Below, in pieces: positions 17,785-27,080 of a DNA stretch of 64,000 bases. How positions within the stretch are numbered: the stretch's first letter is position 1; each line of letters begins with the position of its first letter. The translations under genes and the position numbers were made by a program. The notes below the pieces were generated by a model, which was not told the origin of the DNA, searched no databases, and was given only the letters and a program-made list of their open reading frames with translations. The DNA is from Bosea sp. 124 (lineage in GTDB: Bacteria; Pseudomonadota; Alphaproteobacteria; Rhizobiales; Beijerinckiaceae): contig NZ_PZZM01000001.1 in assembly GCF_003046175.1 (NCBI RefSeq), forward strand, positions 815,001-879,000, in the 5' to 3' direction.

Positions 17785-18697
17785 CGCCAAGCCTCGCACC
17801 GCGGAGGAACTCGGCCCCGCTGACCGGCCTGCCGCCAGCGCGCTGAACCTGGAGGAGCTTCACGGCGCCTTCGGCGCAGGCGACGGTGCCCTCGTCGTCG
17901 AGCAGCATGCCGGGTTCGGCCGCGCCGCCGGCAAGCGCCGTGCGCAGGATCTTGAGGCGCTCGGGACCCTTGCCCAGATCAACCTCGGCAAAGGCGCCCG
18001 GAAACGGGGCGAGCCCCCGCACCAGATCATGCACCTGCCTGGCCGGCCTGGCCCAGTTCAGCCTGGCCTCGGCATTGCCGATCTTGGCCGCATAAGTCAC
18101 GCCCTCCTCCGGCTGCGGCGTGAAGCGCAAGGCCCCGCGCCCGAGCGCCGCCAGAGCGCGCACCATCAGATCAGCGCCAAGCGGGGCCAATTGGTCATGC
18201 AGGTCGCCCGCCGTCATGTCCGGGCCGATCTCCAGCCGCTCGACCATGGCGACGGGGCCAGTATCGAGCCCGGCTTCCATCTTCATGACGCAGACGCCGC
18301 TTTCGGCATCGCCCGCCATGACGGCGCGCTGGATCGGCGCCGCGCCGCGCCAGCGGGGCAGCAGCGAGGCATGCAGGTTGAGGCAGCCGAGTTCCGGCAG
18401 ATCTAGGATCCCCTGGGGCAGGATCATGCCAAAGGCGACGACGACGGCGACGTCGGCCTCCTGGGAGGCGATCTGCGCGGCGACCTCGGCCGTCTTCAGC
18501 GTCGATGGCGTAAAGACCGGAATGCCGAAACGCTCGGCCGCCTTCTGCACCGGCGAGGGCTTGAGTTCCAGCCCGCGCCCGGCCTGGGCCGGCGCGCGCG
18601 TATAGCAGCTCACGACCTCGTAGCCCTGGCCGATGATCTCGGTGAGGGTCGGCACCGCGAAGTCGGGCGTACCCATGAAGATGACGCGCAAACTCAT
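17768..18697 (-). CDS. fmt: Methionyl-tRNA formyltransferase
   Basis: A 309-residue enzyme that formylates initiator Met-tRNA. The formyl-transfer triad lies in [17 protein letters not shown] (Asn107, His109) and in AGLDTGPV; the N-terminus [18 protein letters not shown] opening is present with an extra Ser-Leu. The C-terminal OB-like tRNA-binding domain starts near residue 210. Cotranscribed with def upstream and truA downstream, the standard Rhizobiales order. Confidence 0.96.
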   Translation of the reverse strand: MSLRVIFMGTPDFAVPTLTEIIGQGYEVVSCYTRAPAQAGRGLELKPSPVQKAAERFGIPVFTPSTLKTAEVAAQIASQEADVAVVVAFGMILPQGILDLPELGCLNLHASLLPRWRGAAPIQRAVMAGDAESGVCVMKMEAGLDTGPVAMVERLEIGPDMTAGDLHDQLAPLGADLMVRALAALGRGALRFTPQPEEGVTYAAKIGNAEARLNWARPARQVHDLVRGLAPFPGAFAEVDLGKGPERLKILRTALAGGAAEPGMLLDDEGTVACAEGAVKLLQVQRAGGRPVSGAEFLRGARLGAGGRL

Positions 18698-18792
18698 ACG
18701 CTCGATGTTACCTCAAAATGCGTCGCCCCGGGCGACCGCAGGGAAACCCGGGCCCGCGTGCAAAAAGATGACCGCGCGCAAAACAGAAAAAG

Positions 18793-19371
18793 CTAGCCGT
18801 CGCGCCTGGCCTGTTTGGCGAAGCGCTTGGTGACGCGCTCGCGCTTGAGGCGCGAGAGATGGTCGATGAACAGCACGCCGTTGAGATGATCGATCTCGTG
18901 CTGCAGGCAGGTCGCGAGCAGCCCGTCGGCCGCGATCTCCTGCTGCTTGCCGTCGAGGTCGAGATAGCTGACCCTGACGGACGCCGGACGCTCGACCTCC
19001 TCGTAATATTCCGGAATCGAGAGGCAGCCTTCCTCGTAGATGCTGCGCTCCTCAGAGGACCAGGTGATCTGCGGGTTGATGAAAGCCATCGGATTGCGCG
19101 GCCGCGCATCGCGCTTCTCCTGGTCGGCCTCGACGCTCTCCTCGCCCTCGCTCTCCGCCTTGTCGCCCTCGGGAGCCTTGGCAACGTCGAGCGTCACCAC
19201 GCGCCAGGGCACGCCGATCTGGATGGCCGCCAGGCCGATGCCCGGCGCGTCATACATCGTCTCGAACATGTCGGAGACGAGCGTGCGGATCTCGGGCGTG
19301 ATCTCCTCGACCTGGGTCGAGACGAGGCGAAGCTGTGCATCGGGCAGGATGACGAGAGGGCGGATGGCCAT
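18793..19371 (-). CDS. def: Peptide deformylase
   Basis: A 192-residue iron/zinc enzyme that removes the formyl group from nascent proteins. The three motifs are GIGLAA (44-49), EGCLS (114-118) and QHEIDH (157-162). Between motifs 1 and 2 there is an acidic, charged insertion of about 25 residues (68-92) lacking in E. coli Def. The ATG at 19371 gives the conserved [11 protein letters not shown]; a longer upstream frame has no ribosome site. First gene of the def-fmt-truA set; divergent from rmuC. Confidence 0.95.
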   Translation of the reverse strand: MAIRPLVILPDAQLRLVSTQVEEITPEIRTLVSDMFETMYDAPGIGLAAIQIGVPWRVVTLDVAKAPEGDKAESEGEESVEADQEKRDARPRNPMAFINPQITWSSEERSIYEEGCLSIPEYYEEVERPASVRVSYLDLDGKQQEIAADGLLATCLQHEIDHLNGVLFIDHLSRLKRERVTKRFAKQARRDG

Positions 19372-19489
19372 GAAAGGGTTTCTGCGCAGGTTTTCGTGAT
19401 GACCCGGCGACATAAGCCCTTGTGCGCAGCCGGTCAAACTGTTCCGCTTTCGTTCGAATTGATTCACCCGAATCGGTTAGGGTCTCGCC

Positions 19490-20674
19490 ATGAAAGAGAT
19501 CGCCTTCATCCTGCTCGACCGTCCGGTGACCTGGGCCGAGGCAGCCTTCGGCTTCGCGGGCCTCAGCGTCGCCCTGCTCATTCTTGTCGCCCTAAGTTCA
19601 TGGCGCGGCAGCCGCAATCGCGCATTGGAGGCGGCGATCGCCGCCGAGCGGGCCCGCGAGATGGACGACAAGGTCGCCGAGATGAACCGGCTCCAGGCCG
19701 AGCTGACCGGGCGGATGCAGTCCATGGCCGAGATCCTCTCGACGCGGCAGGGCGACCTCGCGCGGCTGGTCGCCGACCGGATGGATGGCCTGCGCCAGCA
19801 GGTCGGCCAGGGTCTCGAACAGAATGTCCGCCAGACCTCCGAGAGCCTGGGCAAGCTGCAGGAGCGGCTGGCGGTGATCGATTCCGCCCAGAAGAACCTG
19901 ACCAGCCTGACCTCGGAGGTCGTGACGCTTCGGGATGTGCTCTCCAACAAGCAGGCGCGCGGCGCCTATGGCCAGGGCCGGATGGAGGCGATCATCCGCG
20001 ACGGGCTGCCGAGCGCGTTCTTTTCCTTCCAACCCCAGCTCTCCAATGGCAGGCGGCCCGACTGCATGGTGACCCTGCCCGGCGACGGGCGCGGCCTCGT
20101 GATCGACGCCAAGTTCCCGCTGGAGAGCTTCACGCAGCTTCGCGAGGCGCGAAGCGACGAGGCGCGCAAGGCTGCCGGGGCGCGCGTGCGCAATGATGTC
20201 GGCGTGCATGTGAAGGACATTGCCGAGCGCTATTTCCTGCCCGGCGAGACGCAGGACATGGCGCTGCTCTTCGTGCCCTCGGAATCGATCTATGCCGATC
20301 TGCACGAGCATTTCGACGACGTGATCCAGAAGGCGCACCGGGCCCGGATCATGATCGTCTCGCCCTCGCTGCTGGCGCTGGCGATCCAGCTCATGCAGTC
20401 GCTGGTGCGCGATGCCCGGATGCGCGAGGAGGCGCAGGTCATCCAGAGCGAGGTCGGCAAATTGCTGGCCGATGTCAGGCGGCTCGGCGAGCGGGCCGAG
20501 AAGCTCGAGCAGCATTTCCGCCAGGCGCAGGACGACGTCGCCGGCATCCGCACCTCTTCGGCCAAGATCGCCAGCCGCGGCGAGCGGATCGTGGCGCTCG
20601 ACTTCGACGATGCGAAGGCCGAGCCGACACTGCCTTTCGCGCAGGGGCTGGCGTTGAAGAACGCAGCGGAGTGA
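19490..20674 (+). CDS. rmuC: DNA recombination protein RmuC
   Basis: A 394-residue RmuC-family protein: one N-terminal membrane segment (about 18-38), a coiled-coil region rich in Ala/Glu/Arg/Gln (about 40-140), and the RmuC nuclease-like domain (about 150-340) with VIDAKFPLESF and PSESIYADL. It limits inversions at short inverted repeats in E. coli. Divergent from def. Its stop is immediately followed by the stop of the convergent OsmC gene, with no intergenic base. Confidence 0.93.
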   Translation: MKEIAFILLDRPVTWAEAAFGFAGLSVALLILVALSSWRGSRNRALEAAIAAERAREMDDKVAEMNRLQAELTGRMQSMAEILSTRQGDLARLVADRMDGLRQQVGQGLEQNVRQTSESLGKLQERLAVIDSAQKNLTSLTSEVVTLRDVLSNKQARGAYGQGRMEAIIRDGLPSAFFSFQPQLSNGRRPDCMVTLPGDGRGLVIDAKFPLESFTQLREARSDEARKAAGARVRNDVGVHVKDIAERYFLPGETQDMALLFVPSESIYADLHEHFDDVIQKAHRARIMIVSPSLLALAIQLMQSLVRDARMREEAQVIQSEVGKLLADVRRLGERAEKLEQHFRQAQDDVAGIRTSSAKIASRGERIVALDFDDAKAEPTLPFAQGLALKNAAE

Positions 20675-21184
20675 TCAGCCGACCGTGAGAGCCGCCGACA
20701 GCTCCGGCTTCACATTCAGCGTCTGGAAGACGACGCAGTAGCGCTCGGTGAGCTTCAGCAGGGTGTCGAGCTTCTCCTGCGGCGCGTCCGTCTCGACCTC
20801 GAAGGAGAGCCGGATCGCCTTGAAGCCTACGGCCGCATCCTTGGCGACGCCGAGCGTGCCGCGAAAATCGAGATCGCCCTCGGCGCGAACGATGCCCTTC
20901 TTCAGCTCGATCTCAAGCGCCGTCGCGACCGCCTTCAGGGTGACGCCGGCGCATGCGACCAGCGCCTCCAGCAGCATGTCGCCCGAGCACAGCTCGGCGC
21001 CGCTGCCGCCTGTCGCGGGATGCAGGCCGGCCAGCGCAATGGCGCGGCCGGTTTCGACCTTGCAGGCGATATGCTGGTCGTCCAGCTCGCCATGAGCCTT
21101 CAGCGTGACGATCGCCGCCTCGGGATCGGTGCGATAGGCATCCTTGAGGGGAGCCTGCAAGGCGCGGAGAGCTGTGACGTCCAT
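20675..21184 (-). CDS. OsmC family protein
   Basis: A 169-residue OsmC/Ohr-fold protein. The two reactive-site cysteines are in VACAGVTLKAV (about residue 89) and RYCVVFQTL (about 149). OsmC proteins reduce organic peroxides, but this shorter YhfA-like branch may have other thiol functions. The ATG at 21184 follows GAGGTAAG. It lies 94 bp downstream of the transporter ATPase on the same strand and could be in that operon, which would link peroxide/thiol chemistry with sulfur uptake; that is inference. Confidence 0.88.
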   Translation of the reverse strand: MDVTALRALQAPLKDAYRTDPEAAIVTLKAHGELDDQHIACKVETGRAIALAGLHPATGGSGAELCSGDMLLEALVACAGVTLKAVATALEIELKKGIVRAEGDLDFRGTLGVAKDAAVGFKAIRLSFEVETDAPQEKLDTLLKLTERYCVVFQTLNVKPELSAALTVG

Positions 21185-21277
21185 GATCTTACCTCGATGT
21201 CGGATGGGCCGGTCAGGATCGCTGATAGAGCGTCGGGCGCCGGCAGGCCATCGCAAAGCGACGATAGCCTGCCGCCG

Positions 21278-22060
21278 TCACCACCACATGCCCGCCGTCT
21301 CGGCCGTCTTCTGCTGATGCGGGGCTTCGTCGCGCAGCGAACGGTCGAGGCTGCGCAGCACCTCGCGCTTGGCCGCCTCGAAGGCCGGCGAGAGCCGGTC
21401 GCGCGGGCGGGCCAGCGGGTTGTCGAACTCGTCGAAGATACGGCCGGGCTTGGGCTGCATCACCACGATGCGGTCGGCCAGCGTCACGGCCTCCTCGACG
21501 TCATGGGTGACCATCACCATGGTCGGCCGGCTTTCGGCCCAGAGCGCCAGCAGATGGCCGTGCAGGCTCGCGCGGGTCGTCGCATCCAGCGCCGAGAAGG
21601 GCTCGTCCATCAGGAGCAGCTTCGGCCGTGTCACCAGCGCACGCGCGATCGCGACGCGTTGCTGCTGACCACCGGAGAGTTCGCGCGGCCAGCGGCCCTG
21701 ATGGCCGGCGAGACCGACGCGAACAAGCGCATTCGTCACCAGCCCCTCGCGCTCGAAGGCCGAGAGATGCGACAGGCCGAAACCGACATTCTCGGCAACC
21801 GAGAGCCAGGGAAACAGGCGTGGCTCCTGGAAGATGACGCCGACATCGGCGCGTGGCTCGGTGATCTGCTCACCGTTCAGCAGGATGCGCCCGGCACTCG
21901 GCCGGTCGAGCCCGGCGATCAACCGCAGCAAGGTCGTTTTGCCGCAGCCGGAGCCGCCGACCAGCGCCAGTATCTCGCCGGCGGCGACGTCGATGGTGAC
22001 GGCCGACAGCGCCTGGGTGCCGTCGGCATAGGTTTTCGACAGGGTCTCGAAGCTCAGCAT
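21278..22060 (-). CDS. ABC transporter ATP-binding protein, sulfonate/nitrate/taurine type
   Basis: A 260-residue ATPase of the SsuB/TauB/NrtD class. Walker A GGSGCGKTT is at 35-43, signature LSGGQQQRVAIARAL near 130, Walker B LLLMDEPFSALD near 152, and the H-loop VTHDVEEAV near 186. It energises the permease and binding protein encoded just upstream on the same strand. The ATG at 22060 follows a tandemly duplicated spacer (22061-22096). With the SAM-II leader upstream of the operon, an organosulfur substrate is likely. Confidence 0.9.
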   Translation of the reverse strand: MLSFETLSKTYADGTQALSAVTIDVAAGEILALVGGSGCGKTTLLRLIAGLDRPSAGRILLNGEQITEPRADVGVIFQEPRLFPWLSVAENVGFGLSHLSAFEREGLVTNALVRVGLAGHQGRWPRELSGGQQQRVAIARALVTRPKLLLMDEPFSALDATTRASLHGHLLALWAESRPTMVMVTHDVEEAVTLADRIVVMQPKPGRIFDEFDNPLARPRDRLSPAFEAAKREVLRSLDRSLRDEAPHQQKTAETAGMWW

Positions 22061-22096
22061 CGAGGGGGCTTTCTAAAGCGAGGGGACTTGCTAAAG
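22061..22096 (-). repeat. 18 bp tandem duplication spanning the permease stop codon
   Basis: Units 22061-22078 and 22079-22096 agree at 16 of 18 positions. On the minus strand each begins CTTTAG; the first of these TAGs is the permease stop and the second unit abuts the ATPase ATG. The ancestral spacer was probably one unit. Confidence 0.85.
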
Positions 22097-22924
22097 CTTG
22101 TCGCGCGCCGTGTCCTGCCAGGCGAGAACCGGCCGCGTCAGAGCGACGAGCAGCCCGTCAGCCAGCTTGCCGAGCACGGCGAAGCTGATGATGGCCGCGA
22201 TGATGGTGTCGGGGCGGCCGAGCTGCTGGCCGTCCACCAGGAGATAGCCGAGGCCTTCGCTCGCCCCCATGATCTCGGCCGCGACCACGAACATGAAGCC
22301 CAAGCCCAGCCCCGAGCGCAGCGCCGTGATCCAGGCCGGCAGGATCGCCGGCAGAAGCACGCGGCGCGCCATCGCCAGCCGGCGCAAACGAAAGACGCGG
22401 CCGACCTCGACGATCTTGCGGTCGATGCCCTGAATCGCGGCGGCGACGCCGAGATAGACGGGAAAGAACACGCCGACCGCGATGAGTGCGACCTTGGACG
22501 CCTCGAAGATCCCGAGCCAGAGGATGAAGAGCGGCACCCAGGCGATCGAGGGGATGGCGCGCAACGCCTGCAAGGTCGGGTCGAGGAGACCGCGCGCCCG
22601 AGGCAGGGCGCCGGTGACCGCACCGAGCAGCGTGCCTGCCGCGGCACCGAGACCAAAGCCGGCAGCGACCCGCCCGAGTGTCGCCGCTGCGTGGGTCAGC
22701 AGCTCGCCCGAGGCGGCAAGGCCCCAGAGGGTCTTGGCCACGACGCTGGGCGGCGGCATCAAGCGGCCATTGGCGAGGCCGGTCCTGACTGCGAACTCCC
22801 ACAGGATCGCCAGGAAAACCGGCAAGGCGAAGCCGGCGAGCGCGAGGATCCGTCGGGGCGGTCGCGAGCGGGGGGGACCACCCTGCTCGCCGGCACCGGC
22901 CGTCTCGATGCCGAGCGCGCTCAT
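22091..22924 (-). CDS. ABC transporter permease, sulfonate/nitrate/taurine type
   Basis: A 277-residue inner-membrane permease of the SsuC/TauC class with about six membrane helices starting near residue 25. The binding-protein-dependent transport signature (EAA-like loop) is around GLGLGFMFVVAAEIMGASEGLGYLL. The ATG at 22924 has AGGGCTGAG before it; the frame extends further upstream without a better start. Located 16 bp after the binding-protein gene, in the order binding protein, permease, ATPase. Confidence 0.9.
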   Translation of the reverse strand: MSALGIETAGAGEQGGPPRSRPPRRILALAGFALPVFLAILWEFAVRTGLANGRLMPPPSVVAKTLWGLAASGELLTHAAATLGRVAAGFGLGAAAGTLLGAVTGALPRARGLLDPTLQALRAIPSIAWVPLFILWLGIFEASKVALIAVGVFFPVYLGVAAAIQGIDRKIVEVGRVFRLRRLAMARRVLLPAILPAWITALRSGLGLGFMFVVAAEIMGASEGLGYLLVDGQQLGRPDTIIAAIISFAVLGKLADGLLVALTRPVLAWQDTARDKL

Positions 22925-22940
22925 CTCAGCCCTGCCGCCG

Positions 22941-23906
22941 TCAGTTGGTGGCGGCGAAGCGCCGGTCGAGCAGATCGTCAACGACGGCCTTCACATCCGT
23001 GGTCGCGGGCAGTACCCCGGCTTCCTTGAGGGCAAGGCCGGCGGCCAGGATCGTCTCGGCCTGGGCCTGGCCGATGGTCGAATGGGTCAGTTCCGTGCGG
23101 GTGAGCTGGCGCTCGATCACGGCGTCCGACAGCTTGGTGTAGGCGATCAGCGTCTTCTTCAGCTCGACCGGGTTGGCCAGCGAATAGGCCCGTGCCTCCT
23201 CATAGGCCGCCAGCACCTTGCGGACGAGGGCGGGATTGTCCTTGGCGAAGGCCTCGCGGACATTCAGCACGCCCCAGGTGTTGTCGGCCGCCTTGCGGTG
23301 GAACAGCCTGGCGCCGCTCTCGACTTCGGCGGCGGCCATCAGCGGGTCGAGCCCGGCCCAGGCCTCGACATCGCCGCGCTCCAGCGCGAGACGCCCATCG
23401 GCATGCTGCAGCAGGACGAGCTTGACGTCCTTCTCGGTCAGCTTGGCCTCGGCCAGCGCGCGGACGAGGAAGATATGCGGATCGGTGCCGCGGGTCACGG
23501 CGACGCGCTTGCCCTTGAGGTCGGCGACCTTGGTGATCTCGCTCTTGGCGCCGGTGACGAGCGCCGTCCATTCCGGCCGCGAATAGACGTAGATCGACTT
23601 GATCGGGTTGCCGTTGATCTTGCCGATCAGCGCCGCGGCACCCGCCGTCGAACCGAAATCGAGCGAGCCGGCATTGAGGAATTCGAGCGCCTTGTTCGAC
23701 CCGGCGGACTGGACCCAGCGTACGGTGATGCCGTCCGCCGCCAGCGCCTTCTCCAGGATGCCGCTGTCCTTCAGCACGAGGCTGACGGGATTATAGGTCG
23801 CGTAATCGACCCGAATCTCCTTCGGAGCCTGGGCGAAGGCCTGCCCGGCGACAAAAGACAGCGAAGCGGCGAGGCTGGCGACGGCGAGGCGGCGGGAAAT
23901 GGTCAT
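22941..23906 (-). CDS. ABC transporter substrate-binding protein (SsuA/NMT1-like), under SAM-II control
   Basis: A 321-residue periplasmic binding protein with a signal peptide (cleavage after GQAFA, about residue 24). The mature protein shows the NMT1/SsuA pattern: YNPVSLVLKDSGILEKAL, ALEFLNAGSLDFGSTAGAA, LKGKRVAVTRGTDPH. This family binds aliphatic sulfonates, taurine, nitrate or thiamine precursors. The ATG at 23906 is preceded by AAAGGGA, which lies inside a stable hairpin. The leader holds a SAM-II aptamer, so expression should fall when S-adenosylmethionine is plentiful, pointing to a sulfur-containing substrate. Confidence 0.9.
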   Translation of the reverse strand: MTISRRLAVASLAASLSFVAGQAFAQAPKEIRVDYATYNPVSLVLKDSGILEKALAADGITVRWVQSAGSNKALEFLNAGSLDFGSTAGAAALIGKINGNPIKSIYVYSRPEWTALVTGAKSEITKVADLKGKRVAVTRGTDPHIFLVRALAEAKLTEKDVKLVLLQHADGRLALERGDVEAWAGLDPLMAAAEVESGARLFHRKAADNTWGVLNVREAFAKDNPALVRKVLAAYEEARAYSLANPVELKKTLIAYTKLSDAVIERQLTRTELTHSTIGQAQAETILAAGLALKEAGVLPATTDVKAVVDDLLDRRFAATN

Positions 23907-23910
23907 CGTT

Positions 23911-23936
23911 GGTCCCTTTCGATGCGCGAAGGGACC
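23911..23936 (-). promoter_or_regulatory. Ribosome-site sequestering hairpin
   Basis: A perfect 8 bp stem (23911-23918 with 23929-23936) with a 10-base loop. The arm next to the start codon contains the whole AAGGGA Shine-Dalgarno of the binding-protein gene. There is no U-run after it, so control would be translational. Confidence 0.7.
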
Positions 23937-23938
23937 CA

Positions 23939-23955
23939 GGCGACAGGCTGTCACC
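23939..23955 (-). promoter_or_regulatory. Second leader hairpin between aptamer and ribosome-site hairpin
   Basis: A 7 bp stem with one G-T wobble (23939-23945 with 23949-23955) and loop of three bases lies between the SAM-II aptamer and the Shine-Dalgarno hairpin. It may act as spacer or as part of an expression platform. Confidence 0.5.
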
Positions 23956-23960
23956 CATGC

Positions 23961-24018
23961 CCCACGCTTTAGCTGCACTTGTTTCGCGCCCGCAAGCTGG
24001 TGGCTCAAATCGGCGCGT
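23961..24018 (-). promoter_or_regulatory. SAM-II riboswitch aptamer
   Basis: On the minus strand a 6 bp P1 stem (24017-24012 with 23990-23985) encloses a loop containing GATTTGAGCC and GCTTGC, and is followed by AAACAAG and AGCTAAAG. These are the conserved SAM-II blocks in the right order and spacing. The loop GCTTG (23997-23993) can pair with CAAGT (23981-23977), giving the expected pseudoknot. SAM-II is known mainly in alphaproteobacteria, before methionine-synthesis genes; here it precedes an ABC transporter operon. Call made by eye from remembered consensus. Confidence 0.88.
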
Positions 24019-24191
24019 ATCCGCCTTGTAGGTCCATCCGTTCTGTATGTCAAACACTACGCCACAGAATGTTGAATTCATCATTTCACGCCTTCTGATG
24101 TTAAATGAAAGCGCTTTGCGAATCCCTCTCGCATGCTAACCAGCGACGATGGCGCCCGCGCCGAACGACACAGCAATCGAGGTCAGGCCTG

Positions 24192-27002
24192 GTGTCATCT
24201 GTTGCCGATCAGCCGGTGCTTCACCTCGCCTCCGTGCTGGAAAGCCCCCGGCACGCCGTGACCCATCTGCTCGAGAGCGCCCGCGCCGGCGGCAACGCCG
24301 ATATCCGCAGCCTGCTCGTCGCCGGGCTGCGCGAGGTCCTCGACCAGGGCCATGAGTCCGCTCGCGAACTGCTGAAACGCCCTCGTCACGGCCTGGCCTG
24401 CGCACAGCATCTTTCGGCGGTGATGGATGCGGTGGTCGGCAGTCTCCATGTCGCGGCGACGGAGCATTTTTATCCAGCGCTCAACCCGTCCCAATCGGAA
24501 CGCATCGCCGTGATCGCGGTCGGCGGCTATGGCCGCGGAACGCTGGCGCCGGGCTCGGATGTCGACCTGCTCTTCCTGTTCCCGCACAAGCAGACAGCCT
24601 GGGGCGAGAGCGTCGTCGAGGCCATGCTCTATCCGTTGTGGGATCTGAAGCTGAAGGTCGGCCATTCGGTGCGCTCGGTCGATGACTGCGTGCGCGAGGC
24701 GCGCGCCGACATGACGATCCGCACGGCGCTGCTGGAGGCCCGCTTCATCGCCGGCGACGTGCTTTTGTTCCACGACATGGTGCGCCGCTTCGGCGCCGAG
24801 GTGGTCGAGGGCACGGCACCGGCCTTCACCGAAGCCAAGCTGCAGGAGCGCGAGACCCGGGTTCGGCGCGCCGGCACGTCGCGCTATCTGGTCGAGCCCA
24901 ACGTCAAGGATGGAAAGGGCGGCCTGCGCGATCTCAACACGCTGTTCTGGATCGCGAAATACGCCTATCGCGTCAACGATGTGCGCGAACTCGTCGCCGC
25001 CGGCCTGTTCGATCGCAAGGAACTGTTGATGTTCCAGCGCTCGGAGGAGTTCCTCTGGCGTGTGCGCTGCTGGCTGCATTTCATCACCGGACGGGCCGAG
25101 GAACGGCTCTCCTTCGATCTGCAAAGACAGGTGGCAGCCGCAATCGGCTATGCCGGGCGCAGCGGACAGGCGCCGGTCGAGCGCTTCATGAAGGCCTATT
25201 TCCTCGTGGCCAAGGATGTCGGGGACCTGACCGCGATCGTCTGCGCCGCGCTGGAAGCGCGTCAGCAGAAGCCGCGCGCCTCGCTCTCGCGGCTGCTCGG
25301 TTCCTTTGCCAAGCGCAAGCGCGTGCGAGCGCTCGGCCATCCCGACTTCACGCTGAAGAGCCAGCGGCTGAACGTCATCGATGCCGATGCGTTCCGGCGC
25401 GATCCGGTCAACCTGCTGCGGCTTTACGAGATCGCCAGCCGCGACGATCTCGCGATCCATCCCGATGCCAGCCGGCTGGTGACGCAGTCGCTGCGGCTGG
25501 TGACGCCGCAGCTGCGCAACGACCCCGACGCCAACCGGATCTTCCTCGAAATCCTGACAGCGCGGCGCTCGCCGGAGGCGGTGCTGCGGCGGATGAACGA
25601 GTCCGGGCTGCTCGGCAAGTTCGTGCCCGATTTCGGGCGCGTCGTCGCGATGATGCAGTTCAACATGTATCATCACTACACGGTGGACGAGCACCTGATC
25701 CGGGCCATCGGCGTGCTGGCCGAGATCGATGCCGGCGTGCTCGAAACCGAGCATCCGCTCGCCAACGAGATCATGCCGACGATCACCAATCGCCGCGCAC
25801 TCTACGTCGCGCTGCTCCTGCACGACATCGCCAAGGGGCGGATCGAAGATCATTCGGTCGCGGGCGCCCGCATCGCACGCAAGCTCGCACCGCGGCTCGG
25901 CCTCACCGAAGGCCAGACCGAGACCGCAGCCTGGCTGGTCGAGCACCATCTCGACATGTCGACCGTCGCCCAGAGCCGCGATCTCGGCGACCCCAAGACG
26001 ATCGAGAGCTTCGCCGCAACCGTGCAGACGCTGGAGCGGCTGAAGCTCCTGCTGGTTCTGACCGTCGCCGACATCAAGGCGGTCGGCCCCGGCGTCTGGA
26101 ACGGCTGGAAGGGTCAGCTCCTGCGAACGCTCTATTACGAGACCGAGATCGTGCTCGCCGGCGGCCATTCGGTGATCGAGCGCAAGGCCCGGGTCGAGAA
26201 GAAGCAGGATGGCCTGAAGGCGCGCCTCGCCGATTGGGACGAGGCCGCCCGCGACGCCTATCTCTCCCGGCATTATCCAGCCTACTGGATCAAGGTGGAC
26301 GTCGCCGAGCAGGAAAAGCATGCGCGCTTCCTGCGCCGGGCGGAAGCGGAGGGCCGCACCACGGCGACGCTGGTCGAGACCGACCAGTTTCGCGGCGTGA
26401 CGGCTCTGACCATCCTCGCTCCCGACCATCCCCGCCTGCTCGCGATCATCACCGGCGCCTGCGCTGCGGCCGGCGGCAACATCGTCGATGCGCAGATCTT
26501 CACGACGACGGACGGGCTCGTGCTCGACACGATCTCGGTCTCGCGCGCCTTCGACCGCGACGACGATGAATTGCGCCGGGCCGAGCGGATCGCGGCCGCG
26601 ATCGAGCGTGCGCTGAAGGGCGAGATCAAGATCGCCGATCTCGTCGCCCAGCGCCGTGCGCCGCCAGCGCGCGGCCAGACCTTCCAGGTCGCGCCCGAGG
26701 TCATCATCGATAATGTGCTGTCGGCCCGCCACACCGTTCTGGAGGTCGCCGGGCTCGACCGGCCGGGGTTGCTCTACGATCTCACCACCGCGATCGGAAA
26801 GCTCAACCTCAACATCGCCTCTGCGCATATCGCGACCTTCGGCGAGAAGGCGGTCGACGTGTTCTACGTCACTGACCTGACCAATGCGAAGATCGTCTCG
26901 ACCGCGCGCCAGTTGACGATCCGCAAGGCCCTGCTCGACGTCTTCGGTCCCGATGCGGAGAAGACGCATGCACCCAAGGCCAAGGTCGCCGCGCGTGCTT
27001 GA
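24192..27002 (+). CDS. glnD: Bifunctional [protein-PII] uridylyltransferase/uridylyl-removing enzyme
   Basis: A 936-residue nitrogen sensor that uridylylates PII when glutamine is low and removes UMP when it is high. The nucleotidyltransferase motif GGYGRGTLAPGSDVD is at about 111-125, the HD phosphohydrolase site HDIAKG near 560, and two ACT domains occupy about 735-815 and 850-920. I chose GTG at 24192 because GAGG lies 10 bases upstream; an ATG at 24105 in frame has no ribosome site and odd codons. Divergent from the SAM-II operon. Confidence 0.93.
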   Translation: MSSVADQPVLHLASVLESPRHAVTHLLESARAGGNADIRSLLVAGLREVLDQGHESARELLKRPRHGLACAQHLSAVMDAVVGSLHVAATEHFYPALNPSQSERIAVIAVGGYGRGTLAPGSDVDLLFLFPHKQTAWGESVVEAMLYPLWDLKLKVGHSVRSVDDCVREARADMTIRTALLEARFIAGDVLLFHDMVRRFGAEVVEGTAPAFTEAKLQERETRVRRAGTSRYLVEPNVKDGKGGLRDLNTLFWIAKYAYRVNDVRELVAAGLFDRKELLMFQRSEEFLWRVRCWLHFITGRAEERLSFDLQRQVAAAIGYAGRSGQAPVERFMKAYFLVAKDVGDLTAIVCAALEARQQKPRASLSRLLGSFAKRKRVRALGHPDFTLKSQRLNVIDADAFRRDPVNLLRLYEIASRDDLAIHPDASRLVTQSLRLVTPQLRNDPDANRIFLEILTARRSPEAVLRRMNESGLLGKFVPDFGRVVAMMQFNMYHHYTVDEHLIRAIGVLAEIDAGVLETEHPLANEIMPTITNRRALYVALLLHDIAKGRIEDHSVAGARIARKLAPRLGLTEGQTETAAWLVEHHLDMSTVAQSRDLGDPKTIESFAATVQTLERLKLLLVLTVADIKAVGPGVWNGWKGQLLRTLYYETEIVLAGGHSVIERKARVEKKQDGLKARLADWDEAARDAYLSRHYPAYWIKVDVAEQEKHARFLRRAEAEGRTTATLVETDQFRGVTALTILAPDHPRLLAIITGACAAAGGNIVDAQIFTTTDGLVLDTISVSRAFDRDDDELRRAERIAAAIERALKGEIKIADLVAQRRAPPARGQTFQVAPEVIIDNVLSARHTVLEVAGLDRPGLLYDLTTAIGKLNLNIASAHIATFGEKAVDVFYVTDLTNAKIVSTARQLTIRKALLDVFGPDAEKTHAPKAKVAARA

Positions 27003-27080
27003 TTTAAGCCCGCATAAGCCCGATATCGGCCGGGAACGCGGTCGCGCGCCGATGTCGCGACCAGGTCTTTGATAGAAGCT

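Noticed and set aside
21020..23029. A 669-codon plus-strand frame
   Set aside because: Antisense to the ABC ATPase and permease, both with full motifs.
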